Of a stretch of 64,000 nucleotides of DNA, positions 23,055-33,660 are shown one piece after another. The notes beneath the pieces were generated by a model. It did no database searches and was not told the origin of the DNA. It saw only the letters and a list, made by a program, of their open reading frames with translations. Position 1 is the first letter of the stretch. Every line of letters begins with the position of its first letter. The stretch covers positions 10,782,180 through 10,846,179 of the forward strand of contig OZ017770.1 in assembly GCA_963969345.1 (NCBI GenBank), in the 5' to 3' direction. A program made the translations under genes and the position numbers. This stretch comes from Turbatrix aceti (lineage: Eukaryota; Nematoda; Chromadorea; Rhabditida; Panagrolaimidae).

Positions 23055-26000
23055 CTATTCCTCGAGATATGTCTGCTTGGAGGAATGGTCGACGACGAGT
23101 CGGTTTGGTTTGTTCCGGATTCTGCGGGACCGGCGTACAGGAGCTTGCGGAGTGCGCGGCTCAGAAACCGTCGGCGAGGTTGGAGGATCGGTAGCCGGAG
23201 TCACGGGGGCCGTCTGAGCAATGAGAGTCGACGGGGATGCCGGAGGCGTCGTTGCCTGGGCAGGGGTGACTGGCGTAGTCGGAATCGGTGTGACCGGGAG
23301 CGTGACCGGGGCCCATGACATCGGGGCGTCTTCGTCGTCGTCATCTGGTGAAGGTAGAATAGCTGGCTGGGCGCCTGGTCTGTCACGCAGTTGGTTGACA
23401 TGGTACACGCTGAAGTCGCCTGAGTCTTCTTTTACTTCATAGATGACTTGGCCGCGACGTCGCATGATAACACCTGGTTTCCACTTTCCGGGGTTTCGAT
23501 GGCGGTACCAGACGGGGTCACCGGGTTCGAAGATACGGCTTCGAACACCGTGGTGGCGATCATACTGTTTCTTCGCCTTGGTCGATGCTGGCTCGTATGG
23601 CGCTGGTGGCTTCATCAGGTCCAGAGTTGACCTTGGTTGCCGGCCGAATAGAGCTTCTGCAGGGCTGACACCACCAGGGACCAATTGGCTGGGTGTCATC
23701 CGGATACGGAGCTGGATGAGGCGGACTGCTTCATGTAAATCCGACACGTTGGCGTTCTTCTTTAGACCGTCCTTCAGCGTACGGACGTAGCGCTCCGCTT
23801 GACCATTGCTTGCAGGATGGTACGGCGGGGAGCGACTGTGCTTGATGCCGTTGGCCTCACAGAACACTTGGAATTCTCGTGACGTGAACTGCGTGCCGTT
23901 ATCACTGACCAGAGTCTCCGGGAGACCGAAGGTCGAGAACACGTCCTTGAGCACGGCGATTGTCCGAGCAGCCGTGATGGTGCTCATGGTTTCAATAACG
24001 GGATATTTCGTCAGCGAGTCGATAATAACGAAGAAATAACGTTCGCGAATCGGCCCCGCGAAATCGACGTGCAGATGCTGCCAGGGCCGCGTCGGCTTGG
24101 GCCATGGAGCGAGGGGTGCCTTGAGTGGCTGCGTCGCATTTTGCGCACATTCTTGGCATTGACGTACTGCTTGGTCAATGTCGTGCTTCATGTTTGGCCA
24201 GTAGGAGTAAGCTCGAGCAAGCTGAATCATCTTCTCGGTACCTGGGTGGCCCGCGTGCAGAATCGCGATAACTCGGGACTGGAGTCGCTGTGGGATGATG
24301 ATGCGGTCGGCGCAGCACATGAGTTCCTCGTGCACGGCAATCTCGTCTCGTCGGTTGTAGTACGGCTGCAGGGTTTCCTTGTCTGGGCGTTGACGGAATG
24401 CCCCCTTGGACGGCCAGCCGTGGATAGTAAAATCCTTGACTTGGCACAGCGTTTCGTCGCTCGCGGTGGCGTCGCGAAGCTCTGGATACGGTACGGCTGC
24501 TTGCTTGGTGATGGAGTACATGTCGATCTCGCTTTCGGTGATGGCTTGGACAGCTGCTATCACCTTCTCCTCCTCACTGTCGATACGCTGGCTTGCGATC
24601 AGCCTTGACAGCGCGTCAGCCTGTCCGAACTCCTCGGACTTGACGTAGACGATCTCGAAGTCGTAGTTCAGTAGACAGAGTGCCCACCGCTGGAGCCGAT
24701 TCGTCGACGCGACTGGAATACCGGTCTTTCTGCTACCGCTGAAGATGGTGAGTAGCGTGCGGTGGTCTGTCTGGAGACAGAAGCGGCGGCCATAGATCAT
24801 CTTGTGAAACGTTTTCACCGCGTGGATGATCGCCAGTCCCTCCTTCTCTGTTTGGCTGTAATTCTTCTCCGCGCTGGACAGCGTGCGGGAGAAGTAAGCC
24901 ACGGCGCGTAGGTTGCCGTCTGGGCACCTGTGTTGCAACGCGCCGCCAATGCCTGTTTCGGAGGCATCCGCCGATACAATGATGGGTAGTCGCGGGTCGT
25001 AGTGGGTCAGGGTCAGCTCGGACGAAAATAAATCCTTGCATCGGTCGAAAGCTGCCTGCTCTGCTTCCGCCCATTTCCATTCAGCGCCCTTGATCGTAAG
25101 CTGATCCAAGGGTTGCCTGGCGTCCTGGAGGTCCTTGACGAACTTCTGGTAGTGGTTGATGAGGCCGCAGAAGGCGCGGACCTCGGTCACGTTCGTCGGG
25201 GCGGGCATGTCCTTGATGACCGCGATCTTCTTGGAATCGAGACGCCGTCCGTTGGCATCCACGATTAGGCCCAAATACTTGATACTCGGCTTGGCCAGCG
25301 AACACTTGCTTGGACTCAGTCGAAATCCGAAATCTTGGATCCGGCGAAGGACGTCGCGAAGATGCTCCTCGTGTGATTTCTGGTCCGGGCTCGCGATGAT
25401 GATGTCGTCGAGGTAGGCGACTGCATGCGCATGACCTGCCAGCATCTGGTCCATCTGTTCCTGGAATATGCCTGGAGCTGACTTGATTCCGAAAGCGAGT
25501 CGTCGGTAGCGGAAAAGTCCCTTGTGCGTAGCCACAGTACACAGCTCTTGTGACGCTTCGTCGAGCTCGATCTGGAGATAGGCGTCGCTGAGATCCAACT
25601 GCGAGAATACCGAGCAACCATTGAGCTTTGCGAAAATATCCTCCGGCAATGGCAGTTGATGCCGGTGCAGTTCGAGGGCGTCATTCAGTCCGGTACTGAA
25701 ATCGATGCAGGCCCGAGACGCGCCGTTCGCTTTCTTCACAATCAGAATAGGAGCCGCCCACTTGGAATACCTCACGGGCTCGATGACGCCAAGATCCGTC
25801 AAACGCTTGAGTTCGGCTTCGACGACTTCTTCTGCGGCGTACGGTACCTGCCTAGCCCGGCGGAATATAGGGGTAGCATTTGGTTTCAGCTGCAGCGAGG
25901 CCTTGCCTTTGACACAGCGTCCCAAGCCCGGGGCAAAGACGTCCGGGAATTCCGCTTGCATGCGTGGGAGTAGGTCGTCGACGGCTGCCTCTGCGACCCT

Positions 26001-27452
26001 TGCGCCAAGAGTCTGACCGCCCTGGTCAATCTTGCGCACGAACAAGCCGAGTTTGTGGATCGTTGCCGCGCCGATGAGATCTCGTGCTCCTTGTAGAACG
26101 TACACGGGGTGTGTAACCGTTTGTCCGTCGTAGTCAATCGTGACAGGACAGATGCCGCTGAATTTCGTCTTCCGGCTGGTTACATCAATGGCAGTATCCT
26201 TGGTGGGTGCTAGCTTCAAACCCAGTCGATCTGCGCTTGCCTGTCCCAGGATGTTCACGTCGGCTCCGGAATCCAGAAGTACACGTAGCGGTTTGCCTTC
26301 AATCAAGACAGTAGCGTACCGCCAGGGTTGGTCCTCTGGATCGTCTGCTTGGGCAAAACATGCCTTCACAATGCGGACGGCGCCTACTGCGTGGGTCTTG
26401 TTATCCGGATTCGTTTTGCAGACGGCCTTGAGGTGACCTTTCTTGCCGCAGTGGTCACAGATGTACTCCTTGTACGGGCAGTCGCGGGGCAGATGATCAT
26501 TTCCACAGCGGATGCAAGGGTTGCTGACTGTTTTCCCTGCCTTTGGATCCGTCTTGAACTGGTACTTCTGCCTTCTCTGCCGCTTGTTGGTTGCGGCGCT
26601 GGCTTTGACTGCGCAGATCTCCTTGGTTCGGCCCTTGAGAGTCTGTGAGACGACCTTGTCTTGTCTCATCTTTTGCTGGAGTTTATCCGCCTTGTTCATG
26701 ATCTTGAACACGGTCAAGTTGGAGTCTGCCTTCTCTGCGAAATTGTGGAGATCCTTCGCCATCTGCGTATCCTGCTTGATGGCTTCCAGCATGTGGACGG
26801 CCAGAAGTTGGTCGGGTGACAGCTTGTCCAGCCCGGCTTCCATCCACGTCGCGGCGAATTTCTTGATAAATCCCGCCGTATCGTTATCGCCTGCTTCCTG
26901 CTGCATGTTCATGGCGATTCGACGATTCGCGTAGGAAGAAAAAGTTGCCGTTGCAAACTTCCGCAGTTGCTTGACCAATGCATCACGCTCCATTTTTAGT
27001 AGCTTGGTCTCCGGCGCTTCTGGTGCGCATTGTGCTTTGCATGCCTCAATGAAACTGTTCCTGGTCGTAGCCGTGAGTTTGCCTAACAGGAAGCTGTTCT
27101 GCTGAATCCGCGTAAGGTGCGGCGATCCAGCTAGCGCGAGGTTGACAGTCTGCAGCCATTCGTTGAATCTTGTCGGCGTGCACTCGACATGATCCAGGAG
27201 TTCGATTTGGATGAAACCCGGATCCATGCCCGTTACCGTCATTGTGCCGCCAGCGTGCTCGCTTTCGTCGTCACTATAAGTCGACATCGCGAGTGGCGAT
27301 TCCTCATCTTCCTTCTTCATGAGAGCCTGGAGAGATTTGAGGACGGCTTTGGCGATCTTCTCTGAGGCCTCGTCGGTGAGTTCTGCTTTTGAGCTCCGTG
27401 CTGCGGTCTGCTCCGCTTTTGCACTGACTTCTGCGTCACCGAACAGGCTCAT
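23055..27452 (-). CDS. Gag-pol polyprotein of the Ty3/gypsy element
   Basis: A single 1465-residue frame. Gag is about residues 1-365, with two CCHC knuckles (CIRCGNDHLPRDC near 312 and CDHCGKKGHLKAVC near 332). Protease has DSGADVNIL near 391. Reverse transcriptase follows with the YLDDIII active site near 677. RNase H begins around SADASETGIGG near 825. Integrase has an HHCC finger (HAGHPGTEKM to CQECA, 1064-1100), then D (HVDFAGP, near 1126), D (VSDNGTQF, near 1180) and E (NGQAERYVR, near 1217), followed by a GPY/F-like module near 1310-1340 and a Pro/Thr-rich tail. All catalytic residues are present. Gag and pol are fused without a frameshift. The order protease-RT-RNase H-integrase is the Ty3/gypsy order. 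Confidence 0.97.
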   Translation of the reverse strand: MSLFGDAEVSAKAEQTAARSSKAELTDEASEKIAKAVLKSLQALMKKEDEESPLAMSTYSDDESEHAGGTMTVTGMDPGFIQIELLDHVECTPTRFNEWLQTVNLALAGSPHLTRIQQNSFLLGKLTATTRNSFIEACKAQCAPEAPETKLLKMERDALVKQLRKFATATFSSYANRRIAMNMQQEAGDNDTAGFIKKFAATWMEAGLDKLSPDQLLAVHMLEAIKQDTQMAKDLHNFAEKADSNLTVFKIMNKADKLQQKMRQDKVVSQTLKGRTKEICAVKASAATNKRQRRQKYQFKTDPKAGKTVSNPCIRCGNDHLPRDCPYKEYICDHCGKKGHLKAVCKTNPDNKTHAVGAVRIVKACFAQADDPEDQPWRYATVLIEGKPLRVLLDSGADVNILGQASADRLGLKLAPTKDTAIDVTSRKTKFSGICPVTIDYDGQTVTHPVYVLQGARDLIGAATIHKLGLFVRKIDQGGQTLGARVAEAAVDDLLPRMQAEFPDVFAPGLGRCVKGKASLQLKPNATPIFRRARQVPYAAEEVVEAELKRLTDLGVIEPVRYSKWAAPILIVKKANGASRACIDFSTGLNDALELHRHQLPLPEDIFAKLNGCSVFSQLDLSDAYLQIELDEASQELCTVATHKGLFRYRRLAFGIKSAPGIFQEQMDQMLAGHAHAVAYLDDIIIASPDQKSHEEHLRDVLRRIQDFGFRLSPSKCSLAKPSIKYLGLIVDANGRRLDSKKIAVIKDMPAPTNVTEVRAFCGLINHYQKFVKDLQDARQPLDQLTIKGAEWKWAEAEQAAFDRCKDLFSSELTLTHYDPRLPIIVSADASETGIGGALQHRCPDGNLRAVAYFSRTLSSAEKNYSQTEKEGLAIIHAVKTFHKMIYGRRFCLQTDHRTLLTIFSGSRKTGIPVASTNRLQRWALCLLNYDFEIVYVKSEEFGQADALSRLIASQRIDSEEEKVIAAVQAITESEIDMYSITKQAAVPYPELRDATASDETLCQVKDFTIHGWPSKGAFRQRPDKETLQPYYNRRDEIAVHEELMCCADRIIIPQRLQSRVIAILHAGHPGTEKMIQLARAYSYWPNMKHDIDQAVRQCQECAQNATQPLKAPLAPWPKPTRPWQHLHVDFAGPIRERYFFVIIDSLTKYPVIETMSTITAARTIAVLKDVFSTFGLPETLVSDNGTQFTSREFQVFCEANGIKHSRSPPYHPASNGQAERYVRTLKDGLKKNANVSDLHEAVRLIQLRIRMTPSQLVPGGVSPAEALFGRQPRSTLDLMKPPAPYEPASTKAKKQYDRHHGVRSRIFEPGDPVWYRHRNPGKWKPGVIMRRRGQVIYEVKEDSGDFSVYHVNQLRDRPGAQPAILPSPDDDDEDAPMSWAPVTLPVTPIPTTPVTPAQATTPPASPSTLIAQTAPVTPATDPPTSPTVSEPRTPQAPVRRSRRIRNKPNRLVVDHSSKQTYLEE

Positions 27453-27462
27453 GACGTTGATT

Positions 27463-27480
27463 CGTTCTTTCTCGTCACCA
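27463..27480 (-). promoter_or_regulatory. Primer-binding site
   Basis: One base after the 5' LTR the minus strand reads TGGTGACGAGAAAG, complementary to a tRNA 3' end ending in CCA. The first eight bases, TGGTGACG, also follow the TRIM 5' LTR at 9372. Confidence 0.7.
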
Positions 27481-27481
27481 C

Positions 27482-27796
27482 TGTAACCGTATTGAGTCGT
27501 TCTGACTTAGTTTTATCGGCCACAAGCAAGACCTATAAGCGACACGTCATACCATACAATATACAGAATAATCTACCTCAACAAGGGTGGAGTTCCGCTG
27601 GGTTGAGGTCTAGGGTTGGCGTGAGGTAAGGTCGTGCCGGAGAGTGATCGTGGACAGAGGAATGATCTACTGCTCCCGACAGTTCGACAACAACAACTGG
27701 GACAAGGGAATGAGGGAACTATCTTTTCATCCTACTCTCTGAGCGAGACTTCATGCTAATTGCACGCACGTGCACAGGGAATGTCATCGCTCAACA
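27482..27796 (-). repeat. 5' LTR of the Ty3/gypsy element
   Basis: 315 bp, apparently identical to the 3' LTR. It should carry the promoter; no canonical TATA is obvious. Confidence 0.95.
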
Positions 27797-28352
27797 CTGC
27801 CGTTATTTCTTTTCCTGGTTCTGCATTCGTTTGCGTAGTGTCTTGTTTTCTGACAGTAGTAACACCTTTGTTCGCGACATTTGATTTGGCGGTTGCGTTG
27901 ATCAGTTTTTCTGCTCGTGCGGTTTGTTCCGCAATTATTTCTTGACGGTGTGCCAGAGCGATTGCTTCTTCGGTCGTAGCGGGATTATGTCCACGTATGA
28001 AGGCGCTCATTGTGGGAAGCATTCTGTTGATTGTTTCTCTTCTGAGAGTACTTTCGATGCTTGCAGGCGGTTCTCCTTCCATCATGGTGTACACGAGGGT
28101 TGCCAAGCGAGTTGAATACTCAAATACGCTTTCTCCTGTTTTCTGGTAGCATTGGGCGAATTCTTCTTCTGCTGCGATCTTTGCGTTGGCACTTGAGAAG
28201 CGTTGATGTAGAGCTTCAACCGTTTCGTCGTAGCTGTCTCTTACGTTGTCTGGAAATGTGTCGTATGCCATCAAGGCTTTACCTTTGAGTCTTAAGACTA
28301 ATAAGTGGGCCTTTCGATTTTCTTCGGTGAAATCTTGGGTGCTTCTTGCCAT
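27797..28352 (-). pseudogene. Gag of the older, interrupted retroelement
   Basis: The minus-strand frame opening at 28352 has capsid-like features of LTR-element gag (LLVLRLKGKALMAYDTFPD, EALHQRFSSANA, IRGHNP). Near 27880 the retroviral-type zinc knuckle RCYYCQKTRHYANEC appears one frame away (-1), and that second frame continues across the Ty3/gypsy insertion into the envelope-like part. The shift could be a one-base lesion or a programmed -1 frameshift; the overlap of the two frames is open for at least 25 codons. The frame is then cut by the insertion at 27797. Confidence 0.75.
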
Positions 28353-29461
28353 TAGCAGTTCGAGTTTCCGTTGGGATGATTAGGAGACGCCGGAGGTCAA
28401 GAACTAAAATTATTGATAACGATCAGTTTGTGCCAAAACCCTTGTGTTTAAAATACCTGCGGGAATGTGAGCAGTTTGGAAAATAACTTTGAACTCTTGA
28501 TCTTGCAAAAAAACCCTTGATCTTGCAAAAAAAAAACAAAAAAAAAACCCTGCAGGAACGTGAGCAGCTTGAAGTCAGTACTGAGCTTAGTCAATGCCCA
28601 TTTTACCGCACTCCCAGCGCTTGCTTTTGCCAGTCCGAGCCTTCTTCGCGTGGACACCTCTGACAGCTGCCATTGCGCATGTCCATTCAATCTCCTACTC
28701 CGCGCGGCATGTGTGAGTGGTACAACTGTTGCCGCTCTCCTCTTGACACATCACACAACACCGGCGAGATACGGTACTTCAAGGCTATGCCTGTAATACC
28801 TTCTCAACTTAAGCTGGTTTGTTGACGTGGAACATTACGAAGAAGTCCAATACCTGCCGTCAACGGGACCAGCGGACGCCATCCCAGTCGACGAGTACCG
28901 TTGCAAGTGCCGGTGATGAGTCATCAGCAATGCGATCCCACCTGTCAGCTTGAGCAAGCGTTCTCTTTGTTAAAGTACCGCTACTTGTCATCACCTTTGT
29001 AATTAATTACTGTGTTTTGCCATCGGCTGCCAATTGCAAAGTTCAGAAAGCTTCTCAAAGCTTTTAGCCGCGATCGGCACTCCCCATTTTACCGCCAGCG
29101 CCAAAGTGCCAATGCTATCGTGTGATACATAGCTAGCAGAAATCATCTCAGTCCTATAGGATACTTTTGAGTTACTAGGGTAATGTTATTTTCTCAGGAC
29201 TCTCAAAAGCAGAAAACTTTCTTTCTCATTTGAAACCTGTTCATTATTAACCCCCTGTACATTTTCTTGTTGTTTTACAAATACCTGTAAATTTTTGTTT
29301 TTTTTAGTTGTTTTCCGTAGGATGCAGCGGGGGTGCGTTGGTGTTAATTGATGTGCGGCACTGAGAAATGAGAAAAAGATGGCAAATTGTCATTGGCAAC
29401 CCCCTTGAGACGGTTGATTAAGCCGCCCGACGAACGAACATGAGTTGACGTAGGAGACGTA
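28353..29461. other. No gene; short repeats upstream of gag
   Basis: CCTGCGGGAATGTGAGCAG (near 28457) and CCTGCAGGAACGTGAGCAG (near 28549) are related and also resemble CCTGCAGGTGAGCAG beside the MITE at 19650. Possible remnants of the same hAT family. CCCATTTTACCGC occurs at about 28598 and 29082. Otherwise unremarkable. Confidence 0.4.
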
Positions 29462-29560
29462 ATGGACGCTACGGCAACGACTTCTGTAGTTGATAAAGAT
29501 GAGAGCACAAAGTGCTACCGGCGTTACCAACTGCTATATGTATCATACGGAATACGAAAG
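29462..29560 (+). CDS. Candidate first exon, unknown product
   Basis: ATG at 29462 opens 33 codons (MDATATTSVVDKDESTKCYR, then RYQLLYVSYGIRK) ending at a strong donor, AAG|GTAAGC. No downstream exon was recognised, so this may be chance. Confidence 0.25.
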
Positions 29561-30433
29561 GTAAGCATGTATGCGAGGAGAGCGTGAAGAATGAGTACGC
29601 GTGGGAGAAATCACAGACACAGTGCCCCCAGTCATTTATTTTATCGTTTCATGACCGAGAGAAAGATATGAAATCTAAATTTCGCAGTTTATGGTCATAG
29701 CTATGACGCAACTGTGAAAAATATTAATTTTGAGCATATTACAAATTTTTCAAAAAATATCGTTATCAGCTGTAGGCTCCGCTTGCTATCGAGTATTGCA
29801 TTCATGTTTTGCCAACTTATATAAAAAAAATTGTTACATTGTTCAAAATTTTTTTTATTGTGAATTATGGCTTGTGGCAAAATTCAACTTGCGTGCATGC
29901 GTATTCCGGCGTCTATTGTCCAAAAATAAGGTAAAAGCACATGCTGTAACAATGCCATCAATATTGATTGACGACAAAAAAGCAAAATTTTTTTATTGTA
30001 CCAAATAATTATCATTATTTATAAATTAATTGCCGCCTGCTAGTATTTATGTGAATATGTTTTGAACACATTAATTATTTTAAAACGAGTAAGAACGCCG
30101 TGATGTGTTAATAAACACATGCACCTCGCCTTTCCACCACCTGTGTTCTACTTTTTGTGCGAACTCTCTTTGTCTTTTCACTCAATTGTAGCGTCCAAAC
30201 GAGTGAAGACGCTTTGCAACAAACATTTTTCCCTGTTGCAGGCTGAAAAAAATAATTATAACGACTGTGTGACTTGGAAGCTGCCATTTCACCCGATCAA
30301 GCTTTCTTCAGATATTTATCAAGCTAAAATGAGCATCTGTCGATTTCAGTTCCTGTCAACATAAACTATGCCGATTTGTATTCTATTATTGATACATTTA
30401 AAAAAAATTATACTAACCGGAAAAAGGATTGAA
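29561..30433. other. AT-rich, no gene seen
   Basis: Short frames rich in Phe/Lys/Asn reflect base composition. No domain or convincing splice sites. Confidence 0.5.
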
Positions 30434-30632
30434 TGACAAAAAACAACGTTTCAGTTGTCGGTTCGGTTCAGTCTTCTCTCTGAGAGAGACTCTCTCCTTC
30501 TTCTTCTCTTTCTTGCGGCCCTTTTATAGCAGTCTTTGCCTGCCTTGTCGCCTTGTCATTTGAGGTGGTTTTTGAGGCGGAGCTGCGTGTTGGTTGGGTG
30601 GCGCGTCGTCGTCATCCGCGGCTTGTATGACA
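30434..30632 (-). mobile_element. Candidate 3' LTR fragment
   Basis: On the minus strand TGTCATACAAGCC...TTTTTTGTCA, 199 bp, preceded by the purine tract GTCGGAGGAGGGGGA and containing TGCTATAAAAGG as a TATA box. This matches the 3' end of an LTR retrotransposon. No partner LTR was found nearby and no target duplication is obvious; internal remnants may extend to about 30810. Confidence 0.5.
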
Positions 30633-30929
30633 TCCCCCTCCTCCGACAAAGGTGGCCCCCACCTTTTTTGTTGTCGGAGGTCAAAGATTTATGGATGGGG
30701 GATTGTGTTGATGATGAGTGACAACGGTGATGTAAGGTGGTAATGTCCGAGGAAGGATGGTAATTCGCGGTTGGGCAGAGACAGATAAAATGAAGAGAGA
30801 TGAGCGACGGCAGAGGCAGAATTTATTTAACGGTTCTGTAAATAGAGTAGTAAAACTAGTATTGATTTCATTTCTTTTTATTTTACTTTTTTATTTTAAA
30901 TTTTGTTTTGAATTACAAACATGAAATAT

Positions 30930-31465
30930 GGATGTTATGTAACTGGAAAGTGCGTTCCAAAAATATTAGATTGTTGCAACGCTTAGTTGAGCAGGAAATC
31001 AATTATAAAAACTGCAATGATTTATTAACAAAAAACTGCAATGATTTACGTTTTTCGCTTTTTGTCATATTTTTTTTGAAACTTGGCATCATCAGTTAAA
31101 AACTATTTTTTTTTAAATCAAATAGAAAACTGCAAAAAGAACTTTCACAATTATTGTACTGTTTTGAAGAGATTCAGCCGTTACTAAAAAACGTTCAAAC
31201 CAATCCCAAATATTTTTTGTACGTTTTTCTGTAATAAATACGTACAATCACGCTGCTCAATGTTAAATCACAATTTATGAAATTTTTATAGAAACTTTGC
31301 TTGGAACTGTAATGATAGTTGCAAGTTGCTCAATGACAAAACGCCAATTTTCAAATAAACATCTTGGTAGTATCGTTTTTGGCAGCGTCGAGTAAGGTGG
31401 TTGGAAAAATTCAGCATAGATAAACATTTTGCTGAAAATTTGTTTTGCATTGATTTCTGTTGTTA
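30930..31465. repeat. Copy of the AT-rich repeat shared with 46.3-47.4 kb
   Basis: Blocks such as AAAAACTGCAATGATTTA, TTGCTTGGAACTGTAATG and TAGTATCGTTTTTGG(C/T)AGCGTCGAG match 46270-46380, 46990-47420 and 60590-61440. It ends at 31465, where a different dispersed repeat begins. Confidence 0.75.
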
Positions 31466-32270
31466 TATCATTCGGCTGTGCTCGGATATCTGCTTCGTTT
31501 CTGTGATTTTTAAGCCCGGAAGTGTCGTAGGGATCCCGATCAAAGCTCGCATGTACCAATTTTGGTGCTCAGTATTCACAACGAATTTCTAATTTGTCAG
31601 GTAAAACGCTAGCTATCTGGACGAACGGCGAGAAGCCGACAACGGACGCGCATGCATTACGAGTAATAGGTTGTCGTCTACGAAGTATGTATTTTTGAAT
31701 TTTTTTATTTTGCATTTGGACTTGATCGACAACAAAAATTGATCGAAATGTGGCAACCCTATGTTTTTATATTTTTATTAAATTCTCCATCAAGAATTAT
31801 ATCGATTAATTACGCCTTGGCTTTGGAAGTGTCATAGTTTTTGCAAGTACTTTTGGCAACTTTTAAAGGATCTAGTTTCTCTTTTGTGTTGGTTATTATA
31901 ATGAGATTCACTGCCAAATGGCTAGAATCCATAGCTTTTGCAGTGGTCAGCCGGACGCTAGCTTAACGGATTATCTGTGCCGACCTCGGCAGGATGCGTT
32001 TTATGCTGCGAGCAGCACATTAACGCCTGATTTAAGTCAGTTGTATGGTTGCCTCGGTGATTAGGTTTTGGGTCATTAGACAACTTTTTTTAATTTTCTG
32101 TTGAGAAAAAGACAACGATACTTGACTCGATGAATTGGGTTGTTTTCTGTGTAATATATAAATTCCAGAAACTACTCAGGTTTCAGAGTAATGCATTTTA
32201 ATTGTTGTTTATTAGGTAACGTGTCGGAGTTTGGTCCTCTGTCACTTTGGTACAGTACCGTGGGGGAGTG
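31465..32270. repeat. Partial copy of the 1.5-kb dispersed repeat R1
   Basis: Near-identical to about 51659-52464, starting CATTCGGCTGTGCTCGG and ending near GTACAGTACCG. Other copies lie at 50945-52469, 52470-52774 plus 56207-56980, and 61865-62060. Confidence 0.88.
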
Positions 32271-32798
32271 GGTCCCAGTTGCCGGTGGGTGTCCATTTTT
32301 ACCAATTTCCATTTTCATGACGCGTTGACGGTGTAATCCCATTTTTTGCACTTGCTGTAATATACTACGCACACTGTAGTGCTTTTGCGTTTGGTGAGCC
32401 CCCCCCCCTCCCCCCTTTGCTTTGTTGTTCGTTAAGATGCAGCCGTTGTACACCCAGTCAAAGAGATGTGTGGTCCTTTTTTTTCAGTCAAATAGCTGGC
32501 AGTTGGTTAAGTACTGTGGTGAAATGTCTCTTGAGTCAAAAGAGAAAATATCTCACCAACACTGAAAAAAATCATGTCAGGAAAAACAGCCAAATTTGGC
32601 TGTTTTTGTGCTATTTCCAAAAACGACAGTTTTCTCTGACACATTTCTGGCTGTAAAAACTGACACATTTGGCCACAAAAACTGACAAATGGGTTTTTCC
32701 CGCGCTTTTTCGTTGCCCTGCTTTTTGCCATTGATTACCCCCTATTGTGCCATTCAAACCGTAGTTTACATCATAATTTATCATTATCAAACAAATAA

Positions 32799-33431
32799 TC
32801 AACAAAAAAGCATACACAAAAAATCAGCGGAATTTGTCGTTCTTGTGGAGCTGTTTGCTCGTCTGTTACTGTTCTGGAGTGTCACCGTGATGCCAGAGCT
32901 TGCAGTAGCCGTTGTCGAGTTCATCATGTCGTCGCCGTCAACGTCGATTTCACCGCTGCCCCTTGACCGTTGATGAAGCCGATTGGGCCTAAAAATCAAG
33001 AAAAATAGCTCGGTTTTCAATTTTTTTCCAAAAACTTACATTTTGCATGCAGGCAAGAGTGTATGAAGGCTATGTGAAGTAATCTGAAAGCTTGGAAGAA
33101 TTACTGAATACAAAATAAAACCCCAGCCATTTTTTATCAAAAAATTTGATGCCAACTGCCCTTCAATCATTTTTCACCTTTTTTTGCAATTGTGAAGCCA
33201 AATCTTGGCACCCCAGCTGTCGCAGCGCAATCCTACCTATTAATTTGCAGAACTCTCATGACACAATCGCATAAAAGGGAAAAAAATGATTAAAACTTGG
33301 TTGGTATACAAAAAATAGTGAAACCGCCCCAAAACTTGGAAAAATTCAAAAACCTACGTCGGTGGAGGAAGGTTTGCTCGGATAAGGGTGCCGGTAGGTT
33401 GTACATGCTTGGAGGGTGTCGCCGGAAGAGT
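32799..33431 (-). CDS. Putative two-exon 3' end of an unknown gene
   Basis: Minus strand: acceptor TTTGTTTCAG, exon 33358-33431 (TLPATPSKHVQPTGTLIRAN), donor GAC|GTAGGT, then a 369-bp intron. Acceptor GATTTTTAG leads to exon 32799-32988, ending in TGA. The joined frame is open and Ser/Thr-rich (DGDDMMNSTTATASSGITVT). No family recognised. Confidence 0.3.
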
Positions 33432-33660
33432 CTGAAACAAAACCAAAACAATTCACGCTAAAAAAACAACAATTACAACACGAACGAGAAAAAAAAAACA
33501 GACAAAAAAATTACAAAGTTGGGTTGATCAAGCCGAGCGCTGCGACGCAACATTCGTGTTGAGACTCCTCAACAGTTGCAGAACGCGCTATTTGTAAAAT
33601 TAATTGGACGAAATTTATTTCTAAATTCGAAAACTTAGGTTTTTGAATAGATATTTGTAA

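Larger units (their letters stand above)
22694..27796 (-). mobile_element. Apparently intact Ty3/gypsy LTR retrotransposon, 5.1 kb
   Basis: Two 315-bp LTRs (22694-23008 and 27482-27796) look identical base for base and are flanked by the 5-bp duplication CTGCC. On the minus strand each LTR starts TGTTGAGC and ends GGTTACA. The internal order is primer-binding site, one uninterrupted gag-pol ORF, purine tract, 3' LTR. Identical LTRs and an unbroken ORF indicate a very recent insertion that may still be competent. Its GC content and codon use differ clearly from the AT-rich surroundings. It landed in an older retroelement's nucleocapsid coding region. Confidence 0.97.

Noticed and set aside
24069..24608. 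Long antisense frames inside the gag-pol region
   Set aside because: Shadows of the GC-rich 1465-codon minus-strand ORF.
32400..32415. C-rich run near 32400 as a structural (i-motif or G4) element
   Set aside because: A single short homopolymer with no repeat of tracts on the needed scale; similar C/G runs occur at 11220 and 37895 without pattern.
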